From the NCBI RefSeq assembly GCF_900109745.1, contig NZ_FOAV01000008.1, forward strand, positions 124,001 through 188,000: 64,000 nt of DNA, in the 5' to 3' direction. Below, piece by piece: positions 34,135-43,900 of the stretch. The number at the start of each line of letters is the position of its first letter. Positions within the stretch are counted from its first letter, which is position 1. Both the position numbers and the translations under genes were made by a program. The notes below the pieces were generated by a model that worked only from the letters and a program-made list of their open reading frames with translations, was not told the origin of the DNA and made no database searches. The DNA is from Roseateles sp. YR242 (lineage in GTDB: Bacteria; Pseudomonadota; Gammaproteobacteria; Burkholderiales; Burkholderiaceae_C).

Positions 34135-34812
34135 TCAGGCGGTAACGGTCGGGTCGACCGTGCTGAGCCCCTCACGCACGGCATACCGGGTCAGCCCGGC
34201 CACGCCCCGGACCCCGAGCTTGCGGGTGATGTTTTCCCGGTGGGTCGCCACCGTCTTGGCGCTGAGGTGCAGCCGGTCCGCGATGTCCTGGGTACTCAGG
34301 TCCTCGGCGAACAGCTGCACGATTTCCCGTTCCCGGGCGGTGAGGGCCAGGGCCGGGCGAAGGGGGATGGCGGTGTCGCTCTGGCGGTGGTGGTTGCGCA
34401 GCTCCTCCACCACCGCGCCCATCAGGCCCTGGCTCAGGAAAATGCGGCCGGCGGCCACGTCGCGGACCGCATGGGTCAGTTCCTCGGCGGAGGCGTCCTT
34501 GAGGACGAAACCGGAGGCGCCCGCGTTCAGGGCGGTGATCACGGTGCGCTGGTCGCCATGCATGGACAGGCAGATCGACGCCACCAACGGCTGTTGCTGC
34601 CGCACCCGGCGCACGGCCTCCAGACCGTTGAGGCCGGGCATGGCCACGTCCGTCACCAGCACGTCGGGTTCCAGCTGCCGCACCAGACGGACGGCGGCGG
34701 CGCCGTCCTCCGCCAAGCCCACCACTTCCAGGGCTGCATCACGGGCGAGCAAGGCGCGCAGGCCTTCCCGCACGAGTTGATGGTCATCGGCAAGCACGAT
34801 GCGGATGGTCAT
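34135..34812 (-). CDS. NarL/LuxR-family response regulator
   Basis: 225-residue response regulator. The receiver domain has the acidic pair Asp9-Asp10, the phosphorylation site Asp55 in VLVTDVAMPG, and Lys105 in GFVLKDAS. A LuxR-type helix-turn-helix ends the protein (LTAREREIVQLFAEDLSTQD, IADRLHLSAKTVATHRENIT). It overlaps its kinase gene by four bases, so this is a cognate pair. Targets are unknown; promoters of its own operon or of the adjacent divergent mmgE/prpD-pectin genes are candidates. Confidence 0.95.
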   Translation of the reverse strand: MTIRIVLADDHQLVREGLRALLARDAALEVVGLAEDGAAAVRLVRQLEPDVLVTDVAMPGLNGLEAVRRVRQQQPLVASICLSMHGDQRTVITALNAGASGFVLKDASAEELTHAVRDVAAGRIFLSQGLMGAVVEELRNHHRQSDTAIPLRPALALTAREREIVQLFAEDLSTQDIADRLHLSAKTVATHRENITRKLGVRGVAGLTRYAVREGLSTVDPTVTA

Positions 34813-35633
34813 GGGGCGCTCCTCGGGTGGATCTCGATGGGGTCAACAGGGTTCATCACATGGCGGTCGGACAGCGGCAGCAGCACGGTGGCGCAGGTGC
34901 CTCGCCCGGGTTCCCAACGCAGGTGCAGCGAGCCGCCCAGGGCGCGCAACTGCGCCCGGGCGCCGGCCAGGCCGAGGCCGGCACCGCCCCGGCCCAGGAG
35001 ATCCGGTTTGGCGCCCAGGCCCACGCCATCGTCCTGCACCTGGATGCACAACCAGCCGTCCATCACTCGCGGTGTGATGTCCAGGCGCCTGGCCTTGGCA
35101 TGCTTGAGCACGTTCAGGCAGAGCTCCCGCACCACGCGGCAGACCACGGCGCGCAGGGGCTCGCTCAGATCGAAGTCGGGGCCATTGGTGTCCACCGTCA
35201 CCGTCGGGCCGCGCGCTGGCAGGCCCAGGCCCAGTTCCGCCGCCATCGCGGCGAGGGCGGCTGGCAGGCCACCGTGCCAGTCGGGCGGCGCCAGGGCGGT
35301 GGTCAGATTGCGCACGGTGTGCGAGATGCTGGAGAGCCAACTGCACATCTCGTCGATCTCGGCGACGGAGGCGGGGGCGGTGGCATGCCGCCACTCGCCC
35401 AGGCGCAACCGGGCCCGTACGATCAGGGCGCCGACTTCGTCATGCAACAACGTGGCGATGCGCTCCCGTTCCCGCCCCTCGGCGGCACTCAGCGCCCGGG
35501 AGACCGACATCGGCCGCCAACGTCCGGCAACCTGGCGGGTGCCCGTCAGCTTCGGGGTGCGGCAGGTGGATGCCTGGCGTCGGGGTGGGGGGGCGCCGAG
35601 CTTGCGGCCGGCATCTGGGGGCACGGAAATCAT
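34809..35633 (-). CDS. cytoplasmic NarX-like sensor histidine kinase
   Basis: 274-residue kinase of the HisKA_3 type. The H-box is RERIATLLHDEVGALIVRAR, the N-box ELCLNVLKHAKARR, and the ATP-lid region DDGVGLG ... GAGLGLAGARAQLRALGG. There is no membrane helix and no recognisable sensor domain; the first 60 residues are basic and Pro-rich. The kinase must therefore sense a cytoplasmic signal or need a partner such as the membrane protein encoded downstream. The ATG at 35633 follows AGAGGA and is preferred over an in-frame start at 35702. Confidence 0.9.
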   Translation of the reverse strand: MISVPPDAGRKLGAPPPRRQASTCRTPKLTGTRQVAGRWRPMSVSRALSAAEGRERERIATLLHDEVGALIVRARLRLGEWRHATAPASVAEIDEMCSWLSSISHTVRNLTTALAPPDWHGGLPAALAAMAAELGLGLPARGPTVTVDTNGPDFDLSEPLRAVVCRVVRELCLNVLKHAKARRLDITPRVMDGWLCIQVQDDGVGLGAKPDLLGRGGAGLGLAGARAQLRALGGSLHLRWEPGRGTCATVLLPLSDRHVMNPVDPIEIHPRSAP

Positions 35634-36011
35634 GGTCTGTCCTCTCGAGGGGATGTCGGTCTGCACCCCCCATGACCTCCACGGTAGGGAAGGTGCGGAC
35701 AAACAACCTTCCGGAAACCTTCTGGAGCTTCCGGGAACCTGACGGAAGCTGCCGGCGGTAAGGCCAGACGTCCTTGCTGGCGGGGACGAAGCCCTTCCGG
35801 TGTGCCTTCCGGACGGTCACCACGATGGCTGGTGCGGGTTAACCCCACCAAGGTCGCGATGTGCGGTGTTCAGACACGTGATGGCCATTGGTCCACTGAT
35901 CGCGCACGGTACCGGTGCCGGGTTCTTATTCTTGAAGCTGGCCGTCGCCATCCAGACCGTGAGCACAACAACGGCATGGCGACGCAAAGGCTTCCCCGAG
36001 ACAAGGAACAG
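35634..36011. promoter_or_regulatory. divergent spacer with 10-bp-phased repeat and palindrome
   Basis: This 378-base gap separates the kinase operon (minus) from the mmgE/prpD genes (plus). At 35709-35748 four 10-base units follow one another: TTCCGGAAAC, CTTCTGGAGC, TTCCGGGAAC, CTGACGGAAG. Units one and three are near-identical. The phasing equals one helix turn, as for an array of regulator sites. A further perfect palindrome, GGGTTAACCC, lies at 35836-35845. No gene is supported here. Confidence 0.45.
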
Positions 36012-37544
36012 ATGACCATGCCAAACGTTGATCGACGTGCACTCCTGCGCCAATCCGCCGGCGCCCTGGCGGCAGCCGGGCTGAGCGCAGGGGCGATGGC
36101 CCAGGCCGCCCCAACTCCCCACGCTTCCGTCCCAACTTCCACAGGCTCGCCGCCGGCAGGTGCCCCTCGCGCCATGCCCGGCGCAGCCCCCAAGGGTCCG
36201 CCGCCGGAACCTGTGACCCGCATCCTGGCGGCTTATGCCGCCACGGCGCCGGTGGAACAACTGCCGGCCAACGTCCGCAAGGAAGCCACCCGTACCCTGC
36301 TGAACTGGGTGGGCTGTGCTGTGGGCGGTTCGCAGCAGGGCGCCCCGACGCGGGCGGTGGCTGCGCTCAAGGCCTTCTCCGGGCCGGCCCAGGCCAGCCT
36401 GTTCGGTCGCCGCGAGCGGCTGGACGTGCTCAATGCGGCGCTGATCAACGGCATCAGCTCGCATGTGCTGGATTACGACGACACCCACCTCAAGACCATC
36501 ATTCATCCCGCCGGCCCGGTGGCGTCCGCGCTGACGGCGTTTGCCGAGTACCGCCCGGTTTCCGGCGCGGAATTCATGAACGCGCTGGTGCTGGGGTGCG
36601 AGATCGAGTGCCGCATGGGCAACTCGGTGTTCCCCGAGCACTACGCCATGGGCTGGCACATCACCGGGACCACCGGCGTGTTTGGCGCGGCGGCGGCCAT
36701 CGGGCGGCTGCTGAAGCTGGATGAGCGGCAGATGACCTGGGCGCTGGGCATCGCGGCCTCCCAGCCGGTGGGGTTGAAGGTGCAGTTCGGCTCGGACACC
36801 AAGAGCTTTCATCCGGGCAAGGCCGCCCAGAACGGCTTGCTGGCGGCGCTGCTGGCGCAGCAGGGCTATACCGCCTCCGAGGTCGCCATCGAAGGTTTCG
36901 ACGGCTGGGGCCAGGCGGCCAGCTCGCGTCATGACTGGAGGGAAGTGACGCAAGGGCTGGGCCAGCGCTACGAAGCGGCGCTCAACACCTACAAACCCTT
37001 CGCCTGCGGCATCGTGGCCCATCCAGCCATCGATGCCGCCATTCAGCTGCGCGAGGCGAACCAGCTCCAGCCGGCGCAGATCAAGGCGGTGGCCTTGAAG
37101 GTGCATCCGCTGGTGCTGAACCTGATGGGCAAGACCGAGCCGGGCATCGGCCTGGAGGGCAAGTTCAGCGTCTTTCATGCGGTAGCGGCGGCGCTGGTCA
37201 CCGGCCGTGGTGGCGAACAGGCCTTTACCGACAAGGCGGTGGCGGACCCGACCATTGTGTCGGTCCGCCAGCGGGTGACGGCGGTGATCGACCCGGCGAT
37301 CAAGGCGGACCAGGTCGACATGACCATCCTGCTGACGGATGGCCGCACGGTGCACCAGTTCATCGAGCATGCGGTGGGCAGCCAGGACCATCCCATGTCT
37401 GACCGGCAACTGGAGGACAAGTTCGCCGGCCTGACCGAGGACATCCTGCCGGCTTCGCGAACGCGCCGCCTCAAGGAACTGTGCTGGGATGTATGGAGCC
37501 TGAAGGACGCGGGCGACATCCTCCGTGCAGGCGCGGCCCTGTAA
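36012..37544 (+). CDS. MmgE/PrpD-family protein with twin-arginine signal (first copy)
   Basis: 510-residue member of the MmgE/PrpD family, which includes 2-methylcitrate dehydratase and cis-aconitate decarboxylase. Family blocks are RTLLNWVGCAVGGSQQGAPT, LINGISSHVLDYDDTHLKTI, HPAGPVASALTAF and GCEIECRMGNSVFPEHYAMG. Unusually, the N-terminus is a Tat-type signal (VDRRALLRQSAGALAAAGLS, then AMAQA) followed by a Pro-rich linker, so the enzyme is probably exported folded. The frame is open to 35802, but the ATG at 36012 (or 36018) follows AAGGA. Eleven bases separate it from a second MmgE/PrpD gene. The substrate is unknown; position next to the pectin genes suggests a sugar-acid. Confidence 0.88.
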   Translation: MTMPNVDRRALLRQSAGALAAAGLSAGAMAQAAPTPHASVPTSTGSPPAGAPRAMPGAAPKGPPPEPVTRILAAYAATAPVEQLPANVRKEATRTLLNWVGCAVGGSQQGAPTRAVAALKAFSGPAQASLFGRRERLDVLNAALINGISSHVLDYDDTHLKTIIHPAGPVASALTAFAEYRPVSGAEFMNALVLGCEIECRMGNSVFPEHYAMGWHITGTTGVFGAAAAIGRLLKLDERQMTWALGIAASQPVGLKVQFGSDTKSFHPGKAAQNGLLAALLAQQGYTASEVAIEGFDGWGQAASSRHDWREVTQGLGQRYEAALNTYKPFACGIVAHPAIDAAIQLREANQLQPAQIKAVALKVHPLVLNLMGKTEPGIGLEGKFSVFHAVAAALVTGRGGEQAFTDKAVADPTIVSVRQRVTAVIDPAIKADQVDMTILLTDGRTVHQFIEHAVGSQDHPMSDRQLEDKFAGLTEDILPASRTRRLKELCWDVWSLKDAGDILRAGAAL

Positions 37545-37555
37545 GGAGAAGACTG

Positions 37556-39064
37556 ATGCGTGATTCCGTCTTTTCCCGTTCTGGTCTTTCCCGCCGGGCC
37601 TTGTCTCGACGTGGTGTGTTGGGTGCGTTGGGCGTCACGGCGGTGGCCGGTGGTACCGGCTGGCCACTCTGGCCGGTGATGGCGCAGGAGGAGGGCGGCA
37701 GTGCCGCCGCTGCCCGCACCGACATCACCGGTCGCCTGGCCCGCTACATGGTTCAGGCAGGCACCCAGCCGTTGCCCGAGGAAGTGGCGCTGCGTTGCAA
37801 GCAGCACATCCTGGACACGCTGGGGGCGATGGTGTCGGGCTCGCGCATGACACCAGGCCTGGCGGCCACACGGTATGTACGCTCGTTGGGCGGCACCCTG
37901 GAGGCGTCAGTGGTGGGCAGCGACATCCGGACCACGGTGGTCAATGCCGCGCTGGCCAACGCGATGCTGGCGCATTCCGACGAGACGGACGACTTTGAAC
38001 CCGTGACCAAGGCCCACCCCGGCAGCGCTGTCGTTCCAGCCGCGCTGGCGATGGCGGAGTTGTATGGCCGAAGTGGCGAGGAGATGATCCGTTCGGTGGC
38101 CGTGGGTTATGACCTGTGCTGCCGCCTGCTGATGGCGCTGGGGCCGGACCTGGTTCGGGGCAGCCATCGCAGTGCGGAAGGCACCTCGTCCACGTTGGGC
38201 TCGCTGGGCGCTGCGGCGTCCCTGGCGCGGCTGGACGAGACGCGGATGCGTTATGCAATTTCCTATGCCGCGCAGCAGGTCTCGGGGCTGTGGAGCTGGG
38301 TGAAGGACAAGGACCACATCGAAAAGGCCTTCGACTTTGCCGGCATGGGCGCACGCAATGGCGTGCAGGCGGTCCGCATGGTGGAGTCCGGCATGACTGG
38401 TGTGGCGGATGTGCTGGACGGTACCCACAACCTGTTCATTGCCTTGTCGTCGCAGCCGAATCCCGAGGCGATGGTGGAGGGGCTGGGTAGCCGCTTCTTT
38501 GTCACGGAGACGGCGATCAAGACTTTCTCGGTCGGTTACCCGATCCAGTCGCCGCTGGACGCGATGCTGGCCTTGCGCCGGGAACATCAGCTCACGCCGG
38601 AGAAGGTGCGCAGCATCCTGGTGAAGCTGCCGCCGGATGCCGTGGGCATCGTGGGTGAGAGTGCCATGCCGGACGTCAACTGCCAGCACATGGTGGCCGT
38701 GGCGCTGGTAAAGGGCGCGGTGTCCTTTGTGGACAGCCATGACCTGGCGCTGATGAAGGACGCGCAGATCCAGGCGGAGCGGGCCAAGGTGACGGTTCAG
38801 GCCGAGGCGAGCCTGAAAGACCCGTCGGCACCGCGCGGCGCCATCGTGGAGGTGACGCTGACGGATGGCAGCACGGTGCGCCACTTCACCAAGTATCCGC
38901 CGGGGACCAAGGAGAACCCGCTGGATACGGCGGGGGTGAATGCCAAGGTGAAGGACCTGATGGCGCCGGTGCTGGGCGCGGGCAAGACGACCAAGCTGAT
39001 CGAGCAGATCAACCGGCTGGAGATGGTGAAGGATGTGAGGAGCCTGCGCACGTTGTTGACCTGA
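37556..39064 (+). CDS. MmgE/PrpD-family protein with twin-arginine signal (second copy)
   Basis: 502-residue homologue of the preceding gene: CKQHILDTLGAMVSGSRMTP, ALANAMLAHSDETDDFEPVT, HPGSAVVPAALAMAELYGRS and TAIKTFSVGYPIQSPLDAML. The N-terminus again carries twin-arginine motifs (SRRALSRRGVLGALGVTAVA) and an export signal ending VMAQE. The ATG at 37556 follows AAGGAG by seven bases. The two copies differ widely in sequence, so this is not a recent duplication; a heteromeric or two-step function is possible. It is followed by 95 bases and kdgK. Confidence 0.88.
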   Translation: MRDSVFSRSGLSRRALSRRGVLGALGVTAVAGGTGWPLWPVMAQEEGGSAAAARTDITGRLARYMVQAGTQPLPEEVALRCKQHILDTLGAMVSGSRMTPGLAATRYVRSLGGTLEASVVGSDIRTTVVNAALANAMLAHSDETDDFEPVTKAHPGSAVVPAALAMAELYGRSGEEMIRSVAVGYDLCCRLLMALGPDLVRGSHRSAEGTSSTLGSLGAAASLARLDETRMRYAISYAAQQVSGLWSWVKDKDHIEKAFDFAGMGARNGVQAVRMVESGMTGVADVLDGTHNLFIALSSQPNPEAMVEGLGSRFFVTETAIKTFSVGYPIQSPLDAMLALRREHQLTPEKVRSILVKLPPDAVGIVGESAMPDVNCQHMVAVALVKGAVSFVDSHDLALMKDAQIQAERAKVTVQAEASLKDPSAPRGAIVEVTLTDGSTVRHFTKYPPGTKENPLDTAGVNAKVKDLMAPVLGAGKTTKLIEQINRLEMVKDVRSLRTLLT

Positions 39065-39133
39065 TCGTTGGAGTTGCCGAGGATCCTTAGGGTCAGCCCC
39101 AAAGCCCGTTCCGCCACCCTGCTGCAAAATTCG

Positions 39134-39146
39134 GAACATCGTTTCA
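39134..39146 (+). promoter_or_regulatory. KdgR-like operator before kdgK
   Basis: GGAACATCGTTTC differs from the palindromic core of the enterobacterial KdgR box (GAAAC-N3-GTTTC) at one base. It lies just downstream of a possible -10 element (CAAAAT, 39125-39130) and 13 bases before the kdgK start, a position that would block transcription. The kdgR gene at the end of the locus supports the reading. The site was found by eye, without scoring. Confidence 0.5.
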
Positions 39147-39159
39147 AAACGGAATTCCG

Positions 39160-40092
39160 ATGAGCAGACGTGTGGCGGTGATCGGCGAGTGCATGCTGGA
39201 GCTTCAAGGCCAGGCGTTTGGCGCCATGACGCAGAGTTACGGCGGGGACACGCTGAACACGGCCGTCTATCTGCGGCGTTGCGGGCAGGTAGACGGCATT
39301 GAGGTGGCCTACGCCACGGCGCTGGGCGAGGACAGCCTGAGTCAGGGCCTGCTGGACCGATGGTCCGCGCAGGGCCTGCAGATCCAGCTGGTTCGCCGGC
39401 TGCCCGGGCGCCACCCGGGCCTCTATCTCATCCAGGTCGACGACAAAGGTGAACGCAGCTTCCATTACTGGCGCGACTCTTCCGCCGCCAAGGCGTATTT
39501 CGACACCGATGAAACGCCGCTGGAGGCCCAGGCGGAGCAGTTCGATGCGCTCTATCTCAGCGGCATCACGCTGGCCATCCTGCCGCCCGCCGGTCGTGAG
39601 CGGTTGTTTGCACTGATGGCCCGCATGAAGCGCCACGCCACTGTGGTCTTCGACAACAACTACCGGCCCCGCCTGTGGCCGGACCCGGCCGTCGCCCGCG
39701 AGGCCTTTGAACGCGCCTTCAGCCTGTCCACCATCGCGCTGGTGACCGCCGACGATCATCAGGCGCTTTTTGGCCTGGGCACGCCTGCCGCTGCACTGGC
39801 GCATGCGCAGGACCTCTCGACGCCGGAGGTGGTGATCAAACGCGGCGCGGAATCCACATTGGTGCGTGATGCCAACGAGTCGTTGGACTGGGCGACGGCA
39901 GACACCGAACGCGTGGCCCGGGTGGTGGACACCACCGCTGCCGGCGACTCATTTGCCGGCGCCTATCTCGCGCGTCGGCTGGCCGGTGCATCGCCGGCAG
40001 AAGCGGCCCGTCACGGCAACCGCGTCGCCGCCCGTGTCATCCAGCATCATGGCGCCGTCATTCCGGCAGAAGCGATGGCGGACCTGGTGTGA
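39160..40092 (+). CDS. kdgK: 2-keto-3-deoxygluconate kinase
   Basis: 310-residue PfkB-family sugar kinase. It phosphorylates 2-keto-3-deoxygluconate, the end product of pectin breakdown, to KDPG for the Entner-Doudoroff aldolase. The N-terminal pattern VAVIGECMLEL with SYGGDTLNTAVYLRR is typical of KdgK. The C-terminal PfkB signature DTTAAGDSFAGAYLAR places the catalytic base at Asp263. The neighbouring kduI, kduD and kdgR make this specificity very likely. It has its own promoter region with a KdgR-like box. The next gene is convergent, 63 bases away. Confidence 0.95.
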   Translation: MSRRVAVIGECMLELQGQAFGAMTQSYGGDTLNTAVYLRRCGQVDGIEVAYATALGEDSLSQGLLDRWSAQGLQIQLVRRLPGRHPGLYLIQVDDKGERSFHYWRDSSAAKAYFDTDETPLEAQAEQFDALYLSGITLAILPPAGRERLFALMARMKRHATVVFDNNYRPRLWPDPAVAREAFERAFSLSTIALVTADDHQALFGLGTPAAALAHAQDLSTPEVVIKRGAESTLVRDANESLDWATADTERVARVVDTTAAGDSFAGAYLARRLAGASPAEAARHGNRVAARVIQHHGAVIPAEAMADLV

Positions 40093-40155
40093 TGGGGTGT
40101 GGGCCTGATGTGGGCGGCCTGGGCGGGCGCCGGTGCTGCCCTGGTGGCAAGCCGC

Positions 40156-40926
40156 TTATGGCCGGACCCAGCGACGCAGATCCGGCATCGTCCCGATCAA
40201 TTGATCCAGCACCATGCCCGAAAACACCTGAGCGCCCTTGGGCCCCAGGTGCGTGTAGTCGAACCCCGGATTGTTCGCGCCTACCGACGACGCCGGTGAG
40301 GCGGGTGGCCCTGGAGGCCGGGGCAGCATGGCCAGCGTGTCCGCCTCCGTCTCACCCATCGCCTGAACGGCTGCATGGCTGACGGCATTGAGGTCCAGCA
40401 CCGGCACCTGCTGTTCAGCGGCGATACGCAAGGTCGTCTCCGCCCATGGCCGCAGGTCGTTCCCCACTTGCCCCTGCGCGTCGAACTTGCGACGTGTCAA
40501 CGGCGTCAGCAGCACCAGCTTCGCCCCGGTAGGCCGCAGGTCCGCCACATAAGCTTGCAGGTTGACGGGAAACTCCGTCGCCAGGTCCGTCGACCGCCCG
40601 GGCTTGCCTGGCTGGTCGTTATGGCCAAACTGCAGCAGCACCACGTCTGTCTGCCCGGCCGGCCGTTCCTTCACCAGGGTAAGGACCTGTTCCCACAGGC
40701 CCTCCGCCCGATAACTCTTGGTACTGCGCCCACCCTTGGCCAGGTTGAGGCACTGCACCTCCGGCCTGAAGCGTGCGCACAGTGCGTCCCCATAACCGCT
40801 GCGGGGTGCCATGGTGGAGTCCCCCACCAGAATCACCCGGAGCGAATCTGCGCGGGCATCGGCAGCCAGCAGCGTTGCAGCCATCACCATCAGCCGCAAC
40901 GGCCCCAGCATTCGACCCATACCCAT
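40156..40926 (-). CDS. rhamnogalacturonan acetylesterase-like SGNH hydrolase
   Basis: 256-residue secreted esterase that probably removes acetyl groups from rhamnogalacturonan, exposing the backbone to lyases. An N-terminal signal peptide (residues about 1-27, LRLMVMAATLLAADARA) precedes the SGNH blocks. Block I has the nucleophile Ser in VILVGDSTMA, block III is LLQFGHNDQPGKPG, and block V is DYTHLGPKG with the catalytic Asp and His. The ATG at 40926 follows GAGGAG by six bases; longer frames run into the receptor gene. It starts 16 bases after the TonB receptor gene ends and is co-transcribed with it. Confidence 0.9.
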   Translation of the reverse strand: MGMGRMLGPLRLMVMAATLLAADARADSLRVILVGDSTMAPRSGYGDALCARFRPEVQCLNLAKGGRSTKSYRAEGLWEQVLTLVKERPAGQTDVVLLQFGHNDQPGKPGRSTDLATEFPVNLQAYVADLRPTGAKLVLLTPLTRRKFDAQGQVGNDLRPWAETTLRIAAEQQVPVLDLNAVSHAAVQAMGETEADTLAMLPRPPGPPASPASSVGANNPGFDYTHLGPKGAQVFSGMVLDQLIGTMPDLRRWVRP

Positions 40927-40942
40927 GAACGACTCCTCAGCC

Positions 40943-43900
40943 TCAGAACTTGTAGGCCATGCCCACCAGGTACTCCCGGCCGGTGACGTTGTAGACCACC
41001 GGGCTGTTGCGGGCCCGTGAGATGAACTGGTCGTTGGCCTCGTTGGTGAGGTTGACGCCCTCCAGCGTGAAGCTGAGCTTGTCGCTGTACTTGTAGCTGA
41101 CCGAGGCATCGACGTTGGTCGAGGCGTTCTTGCCTTCCACGTCGTTGTTGTTCTGCCCCGGAACCCGGGTCAGGAACGAGGAACGGCGGGAGGCGGAGAT
41201 ACGCGCGTTGATGACGTTGTCGTCGTAGTAGAGCGTGGCGTTCCAGGACTTGGGGGACATGTTCAGCAAGTCGTCGGTGATGACCGAGTTGCTGGTGGGC
41301 GAGATCAGGTAGGTGATCTTGCTCTTCACGTAGGTGTAGTTGAGCACCGTGCCGAAGTTGCGGCCCCAGCTGGGCAGGAAGTTGAACGGCTGCTGGAAGT
41401 TCAGCTCGATGCCGCGCAGCTTGCCCCCCGGGGTGTTGATGGGCGAGGTGAGCTGGAACACCTCCTCGCCGGTGAAGTTGGACGGCAGCAAGGAGAGCGG
41501 CAGTCCGGTCTGGTTGAACGGCACGTTGGTGCGCAGGCTCTGGATATAGGTGGAAATGTTCTTCTGGAACAGACCCACCCCCACGAAGGCATTGCGGCCG
41601 TGGTACCACTCCAGGCTGCCGTCGAAGGTCTTGGCGCGGAAGGGCTTGAGGTAGGGGTTGCCACTGGTGATCGAGAGCGTGCCGGTGGTGCTGATGGTGC
41701 CGCCCGGATTCAGGTTGCCCAGCTGGGGCCGCGCCATCACACGTGCGGCGGCAAAACGGGCCACCAGGTCACGGGTCAGGTTGGCCGAGATGTTCAGGGA
41801 CGGCAGCCAGTCCTTGTAGTTCTGCCCCACCACCACTTCCGTGCCACCGCCGGAGGCCAGATAGCCGGTGGCGTCCTGCTGGGTCTCGACATAACGCACG
41901 CCGACATTGCCCATCAACGGCACACCCAGCAGCCGGGTCTCGAAATCGGCCTGCACAAATCCGCCCTTGTCGGTTTCCACCACCTTGCGGTTGTTGCCAC
42001 GGGCATTGCCGTTGGTGATCGAGGACAGCGTGAAGTCACCCGGGCCACCGGCCGGTCCGCTCTTGATGCAGTTGCAATAGATGTCGTAGGCCGCGGCGAT
42101 GGCATTGAGGTCGGGCATCACCCACGAGGTGGCGGTGCCGGCAGGCAGGCTCAGGCCACGGCCGAAGCCGGTCAAGGTGGTGGTCAGGCCGGTCATGCCC
42201 CCCACCGGAGCGAAGATGGTGTCGTTCTGATTGATGCGGCGGAATTCGTAGGTGTCGAAGTTGTACTGCTTGTAGTCCAGGCCGCCCTTGAGGGTGAGGT
42301 GGTCCGGGATCCAGTCCCAGGCCAGCTCCAGGTGGGCCACATCGTTGCGATTGTTGGCTCCCTGCGGGCGGATGCGGATCTCGCTGGTGCTGGTGTTGGC
42401 CACTGTGGTGGGCTGGGTGCCGGAACTCACTTGCGGCACGCCCACGATGGTGAGCGGGTTGCCGCTGGTGGCCGCCGGGTTGAACGGGTAGGTGATCACC
42501 GGCAGGCGGTCATTGCCCCGGAAGTCCAGCGCATAGCCGTTCACGTTCAGCGCATCCAGCGTCACCGTGGTCTGGATGGGGTTGCGGAACTTGGAGTCCG
42601 CACGGCCCACCGAGGCATTGAGGCGCAGCCGGTCGGTGATTTCCTGGTCGATCTTCAGGCTGGGCTGGGTGAATTCGGTGCTCAGCTTGTCGAAGCGGGA
42701 TTCGGCCCGGATGTCCACGCCGTTGTACAGCCCGTAGAGCAGGGCACCGTTGGCGCCGTACTGTGCGTCCACCACACTGGTCTGTGGCTTGCCGCCCTGG
42801 CTGGCGGTGCGGCTGAACGAGATGGCCTCCAGGAAGTCTTCCTGCCGGGTGGCCTTGAGCTTCGAATACAGCACATCGAAGGTCAACAGCGTCTTGTCGG
42901 TCGGCTTGAACTGCACCGAGCCGGTCAGGCCCAGGCGGTCCTGGTCATGCGTCAGGCGGCCATAACGTGGCAGGCGAGGGTGGAAGTTGTTGGCGTTGCT
43001 CGCGTCGTTGTAGGCATCGGTGGCGTCCTGCGAGGCAGGCAGGCGGGGCACGCCCTGGGCCGTGGGGCCACAGGTGGTGGCCGTGGTGGTCGGGTTGGAC
43101 GGGGAAACGCCAATCGGCGAGCACCAGCCGCCGGAGGAGGGGCCGTTGTCCCAGCGCACCGTGGAGAAACCTTCCTCCAGCAGGCGGCGCTTGGAGTAGG
43201 CGCCGGAGACCAGCACCCCGAAGCGCTTGTCTGCAAAGACGTCGCTATAGAGAAAGGCCACGCGCGGGTCGGTTTCGCGAGAGAGGTCGTTGTAGCGCCC
43301 CTTCACCGAGGCGGTGATCACCCGCTTGTTGAAGTCGAAGGGGCGCGCGGTCTGCAGGTCGACCGTGGCGCCGAGTGACCCTTCATCGACATCGGCGGAG
43401 CTGCTCTTGCGCACCGTGATGCTGTTGAAGAGTTCGGATGCAAAGACGTTGAAGTCGAACCCGCGGGAACGGTTGGCACCGCCCGAGCTGTCCGTGCCGC
43501 CGGTGGTGGCCAGGGCCTCCACCCCGTTGATGCGCACGCGGGTGAAGTCGGCGCCCAGGCCGCGCACGGTGATGTTGCGGCCTTCGCCGGCATCGCGGTC
43601 GATCACCACGCCCGGCACACGCTGCAGGGATTCGGCCAGGTTGGTGTCGGGGAACTTGGCAATGTCCTCGGCCTTGACCACGTCCACAATGCCGCGGTCT
43701 TGCCGCTTGGCATTCAGGGCGCTTTCCAGCGAGGCACGAATGCCGGTGATGACCACGGTGTCGAGGGCGCGGGCTTCGGCGGCAGCAGCGGCTGAAGCGG
43801 CGGCATCCGGGGCGGCAGGCGTTTGGGCCTGGGCCCAGGCGGGCAGCACGGCACCGCCCAGCAGGCAGGCCAGCAAGGGGGTAAGGCGTGACGGCGGCAG

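Noticed and set aside
41600-43378. 592-codon plus-strand frame inside the TonB receptor region
   Set aside because: Antisense to the barrel of the receptor; low-complexity translation without a ribosome site.
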